NCBI GenBank assembly: GCA_012656075.1
Contig: JAAKBF010000168.1
Location: forward strand, 558,001 to 622,000
DNA length: 64,000 nt
DNA from: Phytophthora hibernalis
Lineage: Eukaryota > Oomycota > Peronosporomycetes > Peronosporales > Peronosporaceae
Direction: 5' to 3'
In this document: in pieces, positions 45,351-55,006 of the stretch
Position numbering within the stretch: the stretch's first letter is position 1
How the letters are laid out: each line of letters begins with the position of its first letter
The notes under the pieces: generated by a model
The model's input: the letters and a program-made list of their open reading frames with translations, nothing else
The model's database searches: none
What the model was told of the DNA's origin: nothing
Translations under genes and position numbers: made by a program

Positions 45351-47212
45351 CTAGACACTCGTCGTCTTGGTGGTCGTACGCTGACGTAGCGACGGGTTGT
45401 TGGTACCTTGGTCGTCTAGCGAGTCCACGAGGCCCTTGAGCTCCTTGTCTTTCATGAACTCGCGGTTAATGAGTTTACCCATTGTATCGCCAGCCTTGAT
45501 ACCTTCTGAAGCTTCACTCAGCATTCCCTTGAGCACTTGGCGGCCATAACCCTCGCCAGACACGGGTCCGCTGCTGCCGAAACCAACGGCGAGAGTGAGC
45601 TTCAACTTGGGTAGTGACAGCACCACCTCGTGCTCGTCGATGGATGATACTGTGGCCCCTCTGGCCAGCTCGTCCGTCACACTGCCGTAGTACAACGCGA
45701 GCTGACGCGCACCGTCAAAGCACTCCTCGTTCACGAAAGCAATGAGGTTCGTGCGCGCCTCGGCGTCCAGGTACGGCACGAACGAGTTCGACTTTTGGTT
45801 CAGGAACAGCGTCATGAGCAGGAAAACATTCGTGAGCTGCAGCATGAGCGAGCTCATCGTGGTCGACGGGAACGTGTTGAAGGCGTACTCGTTGTTCAGC
45901 AGCGCCGCCATCTTGAGCAGCAGAGGCAGGTCCGAGCACCAGAGCAAGTACGGTAGCGTCGGGTAGTACCACGAGTAGAACTGGTAGTGCAGCGTGCGCG
46001 AGAACACAATGCCGGCGAAGTTGATCACAAACAGCGACGTCACAACGATCTCGCTCTGGATCGGGAACGGCTCGTAGATCGCAAACGGCTTCATGAGGAC
46101 GGCACGGAACGTTCCGATGATGTTGAAGTGCTTGTCCAGGAAAAGCACCATAAAGAACAGGTGTCCCAACAGCAGCAAGATCGCGAATCCGCCAGACACG
46201 AACGTCTCCTCGTCCAAGAACCTCCAGTTGACCGTCCACTTGTACGTGAACACGCGGCTAAGCTCGAAGGCCTTGTTCACGTAGTTCCACCAGTTGTGCT
46301 TGAGGAATGGGTAGGCCAGTGCAACCTGAATAGCAGCGCAGATAAACAGGTACCACGCCGTACGAAGAATGCCGCACGACTGCAGCAGCAGGAAGAAAAG
46401 CGCGGGTGCGAAAAGCAGCACGTTCATCTTGACAGACACGGCAAGGCTGAAAAGCACACAGCCCCACCGCCAACGCTGACGAGCGAACAGGTAGATGGCA
46501 ATGAAGAGCAGCATCATGGCCACGCCGTCATTGAACATGCGCAGCATGAAGATCGAGTGCAGGCGCTTCGAGACGCATAAGAAAACCGTGGCCCACGGAG
46601 GCAGCACACGCGCACGGTAGTAAATCGCCAGCACCGTGGCAATTGTGACGAGGTAAAAGCCCAGGAAAATGTACTGCGCTGTACTCGTCAATAGCAAAAT
46701 CACAAGAAAATCAATACTACGCAACTAAAACTCATCAAAGTATCCGGATTTTGCACATACCTCGTCGGATGTTCTGTCCTTCGTCCGTCACCGAGTGCAG
46801 GAAGGAGAAGACGTAGAGGAAGCCAGCAGGATACACCAATGGGCCCGTGTCCCCACGGATGTTCATGTAGTCTCGCTCTCCACCCTTGAACAGTTCCACC
46901 TGCTGCATGTACGTGGACCAGTCGATCTCCGTGTCTGCACATTGACAACATATAAATTAGTATCTAGATAATATATTTCTTATTTATATTGGATGGTTGG
47001 TCCGTACAGGGCACGTTCTGGATGATGCCGTAGCCCACAACAGCTTCCACTAGCAGTAGCACAGCAGCCAGTTGCGGGAAGTAGCGATAGCTCCACATGA
47101 GGTCGTACAGGAACGACAGCACGCGACTGTGCATGAGCGTCGTCTTGACATCCTTGTCGATGCGTGTGGCGCGCTTCGTGGCCGACTTAAACGTCGTCAC
47201 CTTGCGTGCCAT
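45351..47212 (-). CDS. ALG3: ALG3 alpha-1,3-mannosyltransferase with extra C-terminal region
   Basis: ER-membrane enzyme (GT58) adding the first dolichol-phosphate-mannose-dependent mannose to the lipid-linked oligosaccharide. Start MARKVTTFKSATKRATRID at 47212. The second exon holds the signature TEIDWSTYMQQVELFKGGER and RGDTGPLVYPAGFLY. The long last exon has FMLRMFNDGVAMML, VSVKMNVLLFAPA and the family motif HYQFYSWYYPTLPYLLW. About ten hydrophobic segments. After the usual end (FPSTTMSSLMLQLTNVFLLM) about 145 more hydrophilic residues follow (see finding). Introns lie near 46935-46993 and 46680-46765; the second junction may hide another one-base error. Confidence 0.9.
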
Positions 47213-47398
47213 CGTGAAGATTATCTGGTTGTGTGAGATTGGAGTCCACGTGGAGAGGATGATGTAGCATGGGACCTCGGATACAGCATAACTTCAACTT
47301 GTCGGCGGATTTTCGAGTAAAGTTCCCAGGTTCTAACGGTTTGATGTCTCTGTACGACAACCGTATCATTTTGCAAAACGCGGCAAGAGAGAGAGAAC

Positions 47399-48211
47399 AT
47401 GAGTTGTCCGATTTGCGGCAAGTCCGAGTCGCTGAAGCACTGTGCGTCCTGCAAGCGAGTGAATTACTGCTCTCGAGAACATCAACGTCAGCACTGGAAA
47501 GTGCACCGTGCAGAGTGCACGTTTCAATCCAAGCCGAGTGAGATGTTGATCGTGGTTGAAATCAAGAACGGTGAAGGCGATGGGCTTGCAAACCCCTTGA
47601 TAAACCACTTGTTTGATTCGCGGGTTGAGGCGACAAACTACGTTCGCCAACGTCTGGGATATCCTCAGAGTGGTCATCTCAGGAAGCTCACGCAAATGCC
47701 ATTTCTGACTGAACTACTGGGGTTCTCAAGCGCTTCTCTGTATGTGGACCCTCACTACAACGCGTTCCCGCCATTCACGAAAGAATTCATTGACCGCTAT
47801 TGCTTCGGACTTTATTATTTGAACGAAGGTTATCACTGCTTCGGCCCCAACGGCACCGTTGGATTGAATGGAATGGCGATATTCCTAGGGTGTAGAGTTG
47901 ACGACGGATTCTCGAGGTTTCTAAACGCGCGAGGTGATTCATTCTTTATTGGCTCGACCTCCAAGCACCAACCGGTCACTGGCAACTTGCTCTGGGGTGC
48001 GGCCAATATGCTGTCGGAGGCCATGCCGTATTACGATGATGAAGATTTGGAGGTGAGCGCCAGGAATGATATGTTTCGCAAGTGGAGTCGAGAGTATTTG
48101 CTCGGAACGTGGCAGCCAGCGGCAGGCAATGGAGGGTGGATCTGTACGAAACAAACCCTTTCCGGTGTGCTGTTAGATGGCCCGTTGTGGACCATCGCAC
48201 GCCCAAGGTGA
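47399..48211 (+). CDS. MYND-type zinc finger protein, intact copy
   Basis: Single exon of 270 residues. The N-terminal MYND finger is CPICGKSESLKHCASCKRVN, then YCSREHQRQHWKVHRAEC, giving the full Cys/His set. The remaining about 220 residues have no domain I know (FPPFTKEFIDRYCFGL, GLNGMAIFLGCRVDDGFSRF, SFFIGSTSKHQPVTGN). MYND fingers bind proline-rich peptides of partner proteins. A decayed paralogue lies at 55007-55828. It starts only 186 bp from the divergent ALG3 start, so the two share a promoter region. Confidence 0.8.
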   Translation: MSCPICGKSESLKHCASCKRVNYCSREHQRQHWKVHRAECTFQSKPSEMLIVVEIKNGEGDGLANPLINHLFDSRVEATNYVRQRLGYPQSGHLRKLTQMPFLTELLGFSSASLYVDPHYNAFPPFTKEFIDRYCFGLYYLNEGYHCFGPNGTVGLNGMAIFLGCRVDDGFSRFLNARGDSFFIGSTSKHQPVTGNLLWGAANMLSEAMPYYDDEDLEVSARNDMFRKWSREYLLGTWQPAAGNGGWICTKQTLSGVLLDGPLWTIARPR

Positions 48212-48640
48212 CACTAACTACTTAAGTATTACTTCGAGTAGTTGAGTGAACCGTGTGAGAATCTGGACCCAGGAAGAGCTCATGCTACTGGTACATGCAG
48301 TGAGATTGATTGATGGAATGTAACCGATTGAGTTTGTTTTGCCATTCATGTCCTTGCCCAGCCTCCGCCACAGTCACTGAAGTATACTGGTTGCGCGATG
48401 TTACGTACATAGATGTACGCATAGCGATAACGCGCAAGAAGTAGACTTTGTCACCGCTGTCTTGCCTTCCACTTCAACCTGCGTCTCACCAGATGCCAAA
48501 AGCTATGGCGCTGAGGCGAGAGTGGCAAATTTGCTGCGTTGCCTGTCGTTCTTGTATGCGATAACGCTGCACGGTTTCAACGGAGTGAAAACTCTACACA
48601 ATGTTCGATTTACTATTAAGCGGCTGTGCGGTACCCTAGG
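48212..48640. other. Gap between MYND gene and membrane protein
   Basis: 429 bp, convergent 3' ends. No gene seen. Confidence 0.35.
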
Positions 48641-49294
48641 CTAGTAGGACGCTTCTGGGGTGCGCTGGTTGCAGTAAGCGGTTTGATCCTCCTCGTGCTC
48701 GTACAAACGGATGCGCGCCTTGCAGTAGCATGCAAACACCGACACGATGGCCACCATGAAAATCAGCACGGTACAGGAAATTGCCACCACGAACCCTGGC
48801 CTTTGTCTTTTGCTGTTCACAAAGCAAGCGTTGTGGCATCCAGAGCACTTGGGGCCGAAGTGGCCGGCACTGGTGTTGGTATGGAGGTCGTGCTGGTGGG
48901 TGAGTTGGCGAAGCTGAGTCTTCTCATAGCATTGGCCGCAATTGCAGTCCAGTACACTCTACTGCCGCAGAGCCGCTGCACGTGCATCCAGGGTGCCGCC
49001 CGGTGCAAACCCCGTCAGCTCCGCCGTGTAGCATATCTCGGCACATGCCGCTGCCTCCACTGCTGCACCGTCAACAACAGAACGCAATTAGCTCGCCAAT
49101 ATCGGACATCGAGCGCAGGTGTGTATGCAGATACCATGAACGATCCAGGCGATGATAGCGAGCAGCGCGCTGAATACTGGCCAAGTCTTCAACTGGATAC
49201 GCCACCACCAGCGATTATTAGCCGGGCATCGTCGCAATAAATTGACGAGCCGTAGGATACTTTGCCGTTTCGAGTGTGAGCTACATCGATACAT
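48641..49294 (-). CDS. Cys-rich, EGF-like single-pass membrane protein (frame uncertain)
   Basis: The last exon is clear: DCNCGQCYEKTQLRQL, GHFGPKCSGCHNACFVN, then a transmembrane helix (FVVAISCTVLIFMVAIVSVF) and a short cytosolic tail ending QRTPEASY at the stop 48641. Upstream, AACAEICYTAELTGFAPGG and CTCSGSAAVECT sit in other frames, and a hydrophobic stretch WPVFSALLAIIAWIVHG (about 49140-49190) could be a signal peptide. Joining them needs two or three one-base corrections or unseen introns. The GxFGxxCxxC spacing suggests a laminin-type EGF unit. Probably a surface protein; function unknown. Confidence 0.45.
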
Positions 49295-49877
49295 CGAACA
49301 TCAAGCAAGTAACGTTGGCACTTGAGGCGAGCAAATGGCAAATGGCAAATACCAACAGCGAAATTGGTACCAACGTTACACCACAAAGCCAAATGCTCTG
49401 GCGCCAAACTCAGCTATCCGATAACACGCTGCCTTTTTCAAGAAAAAGGCGATACCAGTAACGGGCGCTCCCAAGGCCGTGGCAGCACGGCCTCTTCGTG
49501 GGAGATCATGGCCATGGCCAGCGGCGTCACTCTGGCGTGCGCTTCGAACGAAGTCCTTAGACGATGATTTGCCGGCCGCCGAACCGGCGTCATGAACATC
49601 GGCTGGTGCGCATTGGGCCAGCGTGAGCAGCCATTTCCATAGATTTCATGGAGACCACCCTTCAGTAAGGGCCTTCACGTCATCCGGTGGAGGACTTGTG
49701 TCATTTCTCAAACGAGCACGAAAACGGCAGATCGAAAGGCTTTCGGGGAGGACGACTCCGACGGTGGATCTATCTGGACGCACCTCTAGCCACCCACCGA
49801 GGGCGGTGCACTCATTCCCCAATTGCCTCCATCGAGCACAAGCCATCTGAACCCACTTGTCCAACTTGGCAGCGACC
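49295..49877. other. Hairpin-rich gap upstream of the kinase
   Basis: No gene supported. Contains stem-loops at 49431-49450 and 49468-49504 and an inverted pair GTAACGTTGG (49309-49318) / CCAACGTTAC (49370-49379). Confidence 0.4.
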
Positions 49878-50926
49878 ATGGGTCTCCTACGCAATTACAT
49901 GGACGCCATGCTGACGGCCACCTTGTCGCCTTTCTCATCGCCCCGCTCGTCGTCGGGTAGTGCCACGACGCCCAAAAAGGCAACAAGAAGCTACCACCAC
50001 CTGCTCCCAGCGCGCCGGTCTCCAGTACAGTCATCCGCTCACCACCCCAGCGGTTGTCCGACTTCAAGGTACTGGAGACCTTGGCGCCCGCGCTCTTCGG
50101 AGAAGTGCTGCTGTGTCTCGACGCCAAGACCGGACGCCAATTCGCCGTCAAGCGCGTGGACCTCCGCTGCGCGCGCGCCCAAGTGACGGTCGGCAAGCAG
50201 ATCCGCGTCGTCGAGAGTCTGCAGCAGGAACGCGCGGTGCACCGCCGACTCGTAGCTGCACAAACCACCAACCTGTTGCTGCTGGAGGAAGAGGTGCAAT
50301 GCGGTGGGAACCTCTACCTCGTCTTCCCATTCTGCTCAGGCGGCGACTTGTTCGACGTGGTGCGTCACAGTCCACTGGACGGTCGCCTACCAGAAGCCAC
50401 CGCTCGTCGCTTCCTCCGCGACGTTGTGCACGGACTGCTGTGCATGAAGCAGAACGGATTGGCACACCGAGATATCTCGCTGGAAAACGTGCTGTTGGAC
50501 GCTGAAGGGGTCTGCCACGTGTGCGACTTCGGGTTGGCTGTGCAGCATGGTAAGCTGCTCGCTCCTGGACGCGTGGGCAAGGCCTGGTACATGGCTCCGG
50601 AAGTGTTCGCCTCTAAAGAACAGTACGATCCGCTGCAAGCCGACATTTGGTCCCTGGGCGTCCTGCTCGCCATCATGTTGGCTGGGGCTCCACTGGTCGA
50701 GAAACCCACGGACGACGACCGCCAGTTCCGCGTCTTGAGCCACGACGGCGTGCGCAAGTTGCGTCGTGTCTTCCCTCGCAAACTCTCGGACTCGGTCTGG
50801 GACCTCCTGGACAAGCTGCTAAATGTGAGTCCAACCAAGCGCCCGACGCTGGAGCAGGTCGCTGAGCACCCGTTCCTGTCCTCCGAGCACCACCACACGT
50901 CCACCTATACCTGCTTCACCAGATGA
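49878..50926 (+). CDS. Serine/threonine protein kinase with HRDISLEN catalytic loop
   Basis: ATG at 49878. A low-complexity leader of about 60 residues precedes the kinase domain: FKVLETLAPALFGEVLLCLD (Gly loop, atypical), FAVKRVDLR (Lys), LVFPFCSGGDLFDVV, NGLAHRDISLENVLLD, VCDFGLAV, GKAWYMAPEVFA, DIWSLGVLLAIMLAG and RPTLEQVAEHPFL. The usual HRDxKxxN Lys is Ser. One A is missing near 49976 in an A run (TPKK then GNKKLPPP). Short, ending about 10 residues after the domain. Related in form to CAMK-group kinases; pathway unknown. Confidence 0.82.
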
Positions 50927-51000
50927 ACCACAAAGCGTCCACCTCGACCTGTTCCGTCACTATAATAAAAGTCGTATATTAGCACGTTTGATGAAGGCGT

Positions 51001-52236
51001 CTACATGTGCACTGTGCGGTGTGTGACGTGATCGTTAGCGTACTGCAGCCCTCGTTGACGCCTCTTGGCGGCGGAATCCGTGATGGTTGCACTGGCGCCG
51101 CGTACTCGGAATGCAGGCAGCACATTGGCCTGACCTCGATGGTCGAACGACACCAACTTCTCCTGCATGAGCACGTGCACGCCTTCCTTGGCCAAAATGC
51201 TGCGGCGGTCGGCTGCGGGGCTTCGAGGTGTTCCACATCGAGGTGAACGAGACACTACCGAAGAGGGAGAGCTGCTGTGTCTTGGTGAAACACGACTGCT
51301 TTCTGCCGTGAGTTCTCGACGCACCTCTAAAACGACAGCGGCGATATTACTGCTGGTAATAAGCGGGTGGGCGGCATCACGGACAGTTTGCACGCCAAGA
51401 CGTCCAAGTAATAGTCGCAACATATCGACCGATACGAGTGCTCTTACGAACGGCATAGTCGGCGTAGGGGTTTGAGATCTTCTCAGCGCTGCTTGAACGC
51501 GCTCTAATTTACGCACTGTGAGGTCTTCAGCTGTTAGCGCCAGGAAGTCAATCTTGCCTCGCGAAAGGTGCCCCAGCATCTCGATGAATTCATCGTCGTC
51601 AATGTCTTGCTCCTGCGCTTCAGGAATATTTTTGGTTTGTGAGCTCGATAAATTGTCAGTCAACGTTGGAGCGGTGTTGACGGAGGCAGTCTCAGGCGTC
51701 TCCACGTCCTCTTCCTCTTCATTTTCTTCGCCCTCAATTGCCTCGTTCAGTGTGGGGAGGCTTTTTCCAAACAATTTCGGACTCGAGCACCGGGCAAACA
51801 TCGATTGGCGAGCCTGGTCGAGCGGTGAAACAGGTGCTGTCATTCCCAATACAGGGACATTGCTCGGTGTTGCATCGGGGTCTGACGCAGTTGCTAATTT
51901 CCTCGAGGCTGCCAGGATAGCGGAAAAGCTGCTCAACCCGCCTGTCGTGGGCTGAAGTCTATCATGGGCCGCAGCGTCTTCATCCAGTAATGAAGACGGC
52001 TCTGCTGTCTCAACCGAAGGTATTGTGAACGAAGAAGCAAGCGATTGAAGGTCGACACGAGCCAACAGTTGGAGCTCCGCTAGTTGTTCTTTTGCTGATT
52101 GAAGACAATCTTCAGTGCTGTTGCTGAATTCCAAGTTCCCTTCATCTCTGTTGTCTTTAGACTGCTCGGAACATTCGGTCAAGGGCTCCATAGCGCTCCG
52201 CTGCGTACGTAGCTGTGCACTCGTCGGTTTTGGCAT
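51001..52236 (-). CDS. Acidic, Ser-rich protein of unknown function
   Basis: One open frame with the likely start MPKPTSAQLRTQRSAMEPL at 52236 (the frame opens at 52266, overlapping the upstream stop). No family recognised. Seen: an acidic stretch EGEENEEEEDVETPE near 51700, helical DDDEFIEMLGHLSRGKIDFL, LTAEDLTVRKLERVQAALRR and LVSVDMLRLLLGRLGVQTV, a Ser-rich segment RHSSSPSSVVSRSP, and a C-terminal KEGVHVLMQEKLVSFDHRG. It starts about 20 bp after the stop of the gene at 52256, tight enough that the two may be one gene split by an indel. Confidence 0.55.
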   Translation of the reverse strand: MPKPTSAQLRTQRSAMEPLTECSEQSKDNRDEGNLEFSNSTEDCLQSAKEQLAELQLLARVDLQSLASSFTIPSVETAEPSSLLDEDAAAHDRLQPTTGGLSSFSAILAASRKLATASDPDATPSNVPVLGMTAPVSPLDQARQSMFARCSSPKLFGKSLPTLNEAIEGEENEEEEDVETPETASVNTAPTLTDNLSSSQTKNIPEAQEQDIDDDEFIEMLGHLSRGKIDFLALTAEDLTVRKLERVQAALRRSQTPTPTMPFVRALVSVDMLRLLLGRLGVQTVRDAAHPLITSSNIAAVVLEVRRELTAESSRVSPRHSSSPSSVVSRSPRCGTPRSPAADRRSILAKEGVHVLMQEKLVSFDHRGQANVLPAFRVRGASATITDSAAKRRQRGLQYANDHVTHRTVHM

Positions 52237-52255
52237 CAATAGTAGGTGCCCATAA

Positions 52256-53040
52256 TTAGCTAGCATCCTTGCGGATGAACTTCGGGATATTCCACATCCT
52301 CTTGAACATTTGCGTTTTTATTTGCCCAAGACGGTCGAAAGCATACATGTACTCCACTTGCCGCCAACGTGATGTGGGTCCTATCCAGATGCAAACAAAT
52401 CTCCAGTTGTGTAAATCCACCCACGTCCAAGGCCTGCAACTTCAACTCTGCGTTGAGCCTCTGTGGTGAAGCTGGGGATGCTTCCTTCGTGCATGGGCAG
52501 TTGTTTGATGAGGAGTGGCAAGCAGCGAGTCCGGAAATGGGTCGTACTGAATGAACGGACGTTTGTTCGCCTGACCACGCAGCGCGATCTGACGCAATTG
52601 CATCGAGCGCAATGCAAGACATTAACAAAGCCGAACCAACGGTGGCAAAGACATATGCGGTGTGAATCGCATCGTCGACGCCCGTGATAAACCAGAAGCC
52701 GAATTCAAACCAGTTCGAGCTCCATTTACGCCTGGGATCTCGTATCGCAACGAATCACGCTCGGGTGTCGTGGCAGTGAGCACTCCATTAGAGGTATCGT
52801 AGTCCGCTTGACACTTTCAGATGAAACTTTGGCCCCAAAACAGGTCACATCCTGCAGTTCGAGATGGATTACTACTGATATTGCTGGCCCAGTGCTTCCA
52901 AGAAGTGATGGTCGTTCGTCTTCTTGGTCTTCACCAGTTGCTTCTTCATTCCGCAGCAACAGGTTAGAAACTCAGGTAAATGAAAAGAGCTAACTCTCCA
53001 TACACTTGTGCAGTGGCGCCATCGCCCAGGAACGCGAGCA
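52256..53040 (-). CDS. Unknown protein, frame-shifted
   Basis: Not recognised. Pieces that look coding: DYTLLAFLGDGATAQVYGE (53010-53050), SVVIHLELQDVTCFGAK and SSESVKRTTIPLMECSLPRH (52770-52870), AIRDPRRKWSSNWFEFGFWF with DDAIHTAYVFATVGSALLMS (52610-52760), ELKLQALDVGGFTQLEICLH (about 52370-52450), and the end VEYMYAFDRLGQIKT then KRMWNIPKFIRKDAS with stop 52256. Joining needs shifts near 52752 and 52360 and an intron near 52990. The 5' end is not certain. Confidence 0.4.
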
Positions 53041-53211
53041 GCGTGTAGTCCTACGCGTCGCAAAGAAGCAAGTAAGAGAGCAATGATAGGGAGCACGTCG
53101 AGTGCGGATTGGGGAATTCAAATTTAAGATTTAGAAATTTAGAATTGTAACTTCAACGACGGCAACTTTTCGCTGGTCGTAAGTGTCCTTAATCCTTTAT
53201 AGTTTCGCTTG

Positions 53212-53913
53212 TTAGAAGCGCTTGGCGTGACTGAAGGAAGGGTGAGGACCCGTGCGGTAGTCTGTGTGGCGCAAGTTGTAGATGGGGCCAGGTGTTTGCT
53301 GAGAGCCGAGTGTCCGGAGACGCCGTTCGGTGCCGAAGGTCGGAGATACCATGGACCGGCACTCGCCAAATGACCCCTTGAGCATCACATTGGGGCCGGG
53401 GCCAATGCTCTTGCCGTGGAGAGGTGGACGCACCGATGTGCCTTGTTTAGGTGCCGAGGAGCCACGACACATGACTGGAGGCAGGTCGTAGATGGGACCT
53501 GGAGACGGCGTCGTGTTCTCTTGAATGGCTGCGCGCGGAGCGTTCTCAAACGCGGTGGAGCCCGAGGACCGACACTCGGAACTCACTTGTGTGCCACAGG
53601 ACATCGCAGGCTCGTATGAACCTGGACCCGCCCCGGGGTCTGCGCGCTTGCGAGCAAAGTCCCAGTCTTCTCGTGTACTGTTGCCGAAACTCTTCTTTGG
53701 ACCACTGCCGGTGCTGGTTGGAAGACTGTACAGAGCGTCCGTGGGCCCGGCACCTCCTTGCCATCGAAAACGCTGCTCGGTTGGTATGTATGTCGCGACC
53801 GTGTGGTGTATACCATACTTGGATGGGGAATGAAAAAGAGGCGGGTGTGTACTGCCGCCGCCGCTGGTCCCGTTCACCGTGCCGCCCTTCGTGCCGACGA
53901 CGTCTAGCGTCAT
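53212..53913 (-). CDS. STPGR (sperm-tail PG-rich/SHIPPO) repeat protein
   Basis: Single intact exon of 233 residues. Carries Pro-Gly-rich repeats of the kind in axonemal STPG/ODF3 proteins: SKYGIHHTVATYIPTEQRF, GAGPTDALYSLPTS, PGAGPGSYEPAMS, PSPGPIYDLPPV, GPGPNVMLKGSFG and TPGPIYNLRHTDYRTGPHPS. Such proteins line microtubules in flagella, so expression in zoospores is expected. No enzymatic motif. Confidence 0.8.
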   Translation of the reverse strand: MTLDVVGTKGGTVNGTSGGGSTHPPLFHSPSKYGIHHTVATYIPTEQRFRWQGGAGPTDALYSLPTSTGSGPKKSFGNSTREDWDFARKRADPGAGPGSYEPAMSCGTQVSSECRSSGSTAFENAPRAAIQENTTPSPGPIYDLPPVMCRGSSAPKQGTSVRPPLHGKSIGPGPNVMLKGSFGECRSMVSPTFGTERRLRTLGSQQTPGPIYNLRHTDYRTGPHPSFSHAKRF

Positions 53914-55006
53914 TTTAGAATGGTTGATAGGAGAGGTTGGACACGTTTACCAATATGATGCTCACCACGGAGGCTTGGTTGAGTCTCAGATCGGCAAGCA
54001 AGATGCTTCATATGCTCAAGCCATCTGCAACTTGTCATGGACATTTCCTTAGGAGCCCCAGATCTTATACGCTCCGGCCTCCGATTGACAACGAAGAGAA
54101 CGAAACCATAAATAACTATATTCTGCTAGCTTGATGGCGACGTTTCTGTCCTTTACTTGCCACCCCAGCATCGACTCGCCGCATCGGACATTCTACTTTG
54201 CCGAACTGTACCGGTAGTAGCTGAACAGCAACTGAAGCTGGTCGTTTAGCAGCTGCACAAGTCGTCATTTGGGCGAAGGATGTTAAAAACAGATAACGTT
54301 ACTTGAGACTGATCCAAGCTAAATGTCATCGCCGCATGCGTAGCTTGGAGTAGGAAGCAAAGATGTCTGGCTTGGACAGTAGAATGGAAAGTGATATTTC
54401 AATACACACGTGGAAAACATCAGCTCACAACATTAATACATGTACAACCCTCTATTCCAATGGTATTAGGAGGAAAGCTCCGAGTATTGAGGAACCAATA
54501 AGAAGAGACGACTTGCCAGCAAGATAAAAATGTTCACTCAACTTTGAGCCGAGCCAACATGCCGCACCTGATCAGCACATTCGCAAAAGCGACAAGTCAT
54601 TTGTCATCATCACTCACAAACAGTAGTAGTAGTAAACGTGTTCTCGCGTTCACTACGCTAGTTTAGAGTCATTTGGTTGAGCCTCCTTGCTAGTGTAGCG
54701 TTCGCATACGTCGGATCTCTCTCTTCTAAGGGTGTGTAGGCAAGCAGGGACTGGGTTAGTCTCCTCCATTCCTTCGGGTCTTGAGCGTGGCAGCGTAATA
54801 GATAGAGGTCAGCGGTTCGCCGGAGTCGGTAGTTGTCAGGTAAGTTTCGGAGATCGGCATCGAGGACCACGGGAAGCGTGGTGGTGCGTTGGCGGTCTCG
54901 GAACTTTGTCACAAACAGTGTTTGTTTGACAAACACCCCCAAAATTCCTATTGGCTCGTCGCATTATCCATTTAGCACAACACTACTGGTAGCAAGAGCA
55001 CTCGCC
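53914..55006. other. Gap between STPGR gene and MYND pseudogene
   Basis: About 1.1 kb. TACATGTA at 54437-54444. Its only long frame is the one at 54658-54942 below. Confidence 0.35.
54658..54942 (-). CDS. Possible small protein, unknown
   Basis: An uninterrupted 94-codon frame: MGVFVKQTLFVTKFRDRQRT, then VVLDADLRNLPDNYRLRRTA, DLYLLRCHAQDPKEWRRLTQ and ARRLNQMTLN. No family recognised. It has a plausible amino-acid mix and no competing frame, but no other support. It overlaps the region just upstream of the MYND pseudogene. Confidence 0.3.
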   Translation of the reverse strand: MGVFVKQTLFVTKFRDRQRTTTLPVVLDADLRNLPDNYRLRRTADLYLLRCHAQDPKEWRRLTQSLLAYTPLEERDPTYANATLARRLNQMTLN

